Assembly: GCA_945897845.1 (NCBI GenBank)
Contig: CAMDGL010000003.1
Location: forward strand, 1-34,594
DNA length: 34,594 nucleotides
Source of the DNA: Chitinophaga pinensis
GTDB lineage: Bacteria; Bacteroidota; Bacteroidia; Bacteroidales; Prolixibacteraceae
Direction: 5' to 3'
How positions within the stretch are numbered: position 1 is the stretch's first letter; each line of letters opens with the position of its first letter. Both the position numbers and the translations under genes were made by a program. The notes under the pieces were generated by a model, which did no database searches, was not told the DNA's origin, and saw nothing but the letters and a program-made list of their open reading frames with translations. Shown here piece by piece: positions 34,430-34,594 of the stretch.

Positions 34430-34594
34430 GACTTTTTGTTTTTAAATAATTGTTCTTAATAGCTGAAGTAAATTTATTTCAATTATCAAGGCCCATTATT
34501 ACAAATCAATCAACGAACGTTTTTCAGGCTGAAAAACAAAAAATCAGGATACAAACGCCATTCGTTTACTACATTTTGCTGACAAATTGGATTT

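Overview
The window looks like chromosome of a Bacteroidota bacterium, most likely Bacteroidales/Marinilabiliales-like. The signs are gene order, TAnnTTTG-type -7 promoter boxes, GH29 and GH92 glycosidases with export signals, LytS/LytTR regulators, and a TCA cluster of the mitochondrial-like type known from Bacteroides. No rRNA, tRNA, CRISPR array or transposase gene was found.

Layout. (1) 1-6714, housekeeping: 5' part of pckA, xerD, aroQ, pyk, then lolA and ftsK on the minus strand. (2) 6961-9041: carbamate kinase and ornithine carbamoyltransferase, able to make ATP from citrulline. (3) 9042-14710, accessory patchwork: a lipoprotein gene followed by a second, diverged copy of the argF 3' end; REP-like hairpins; a ten-unit 21-bp minisatellite; a Bacteroidota-type hypothetical gene apparently split by a 1.8-kb segment carrying a radical SAM/SPASM gene and an 18-bp TTTGACAG-type repeat field; a RelE/ParE-type toxin-antitoxin pair whose toxin has no ATG/GTG/TTG start; and a HepT/MntA (HEPN/MNT) pair. 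(4) 14759-16084: exported alpha-L-fucosidase. (5) 16331-22731: aconitase, NADP-type isocitrate dehydrogenase, a second isocitrate dehydrogenase of a different subfamily, and citrate synthase, i.e. the oxidative branch from citrate to 2-oxoglutarate. (6) 22936-25414: a PstI/BsuBI-like type II restriction-modification pair with a consensus promoter that predicts a leaderless message. (7) 25720-27972: GH92 alpha-mannosidase lipoprotein. (8) 27981-33645: a tight five-gene minus-strand operon with three LytS-type sensor kinases (the middle one lacking the phospho-accepting His and the ATP-binding N-box), an ACE-like (M2) lipoprotein lacking the catalytic Glu, and a LytTR response regulator. (9) 33938-34429: a small exported protein of unknown function.

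The two most interesting items are the kinase / pseudokinase / kinase / pseudopeptidase / regulator operon, which reads as one signalling machine with two apparently dead enzymes kept under tight operon structure, and the accessory patchwork, where three successive gene modules are each followed by a short repeat of the end of the preceding native unit. No searches or alignments could be run. Family names rest on motifs and remembered family features.
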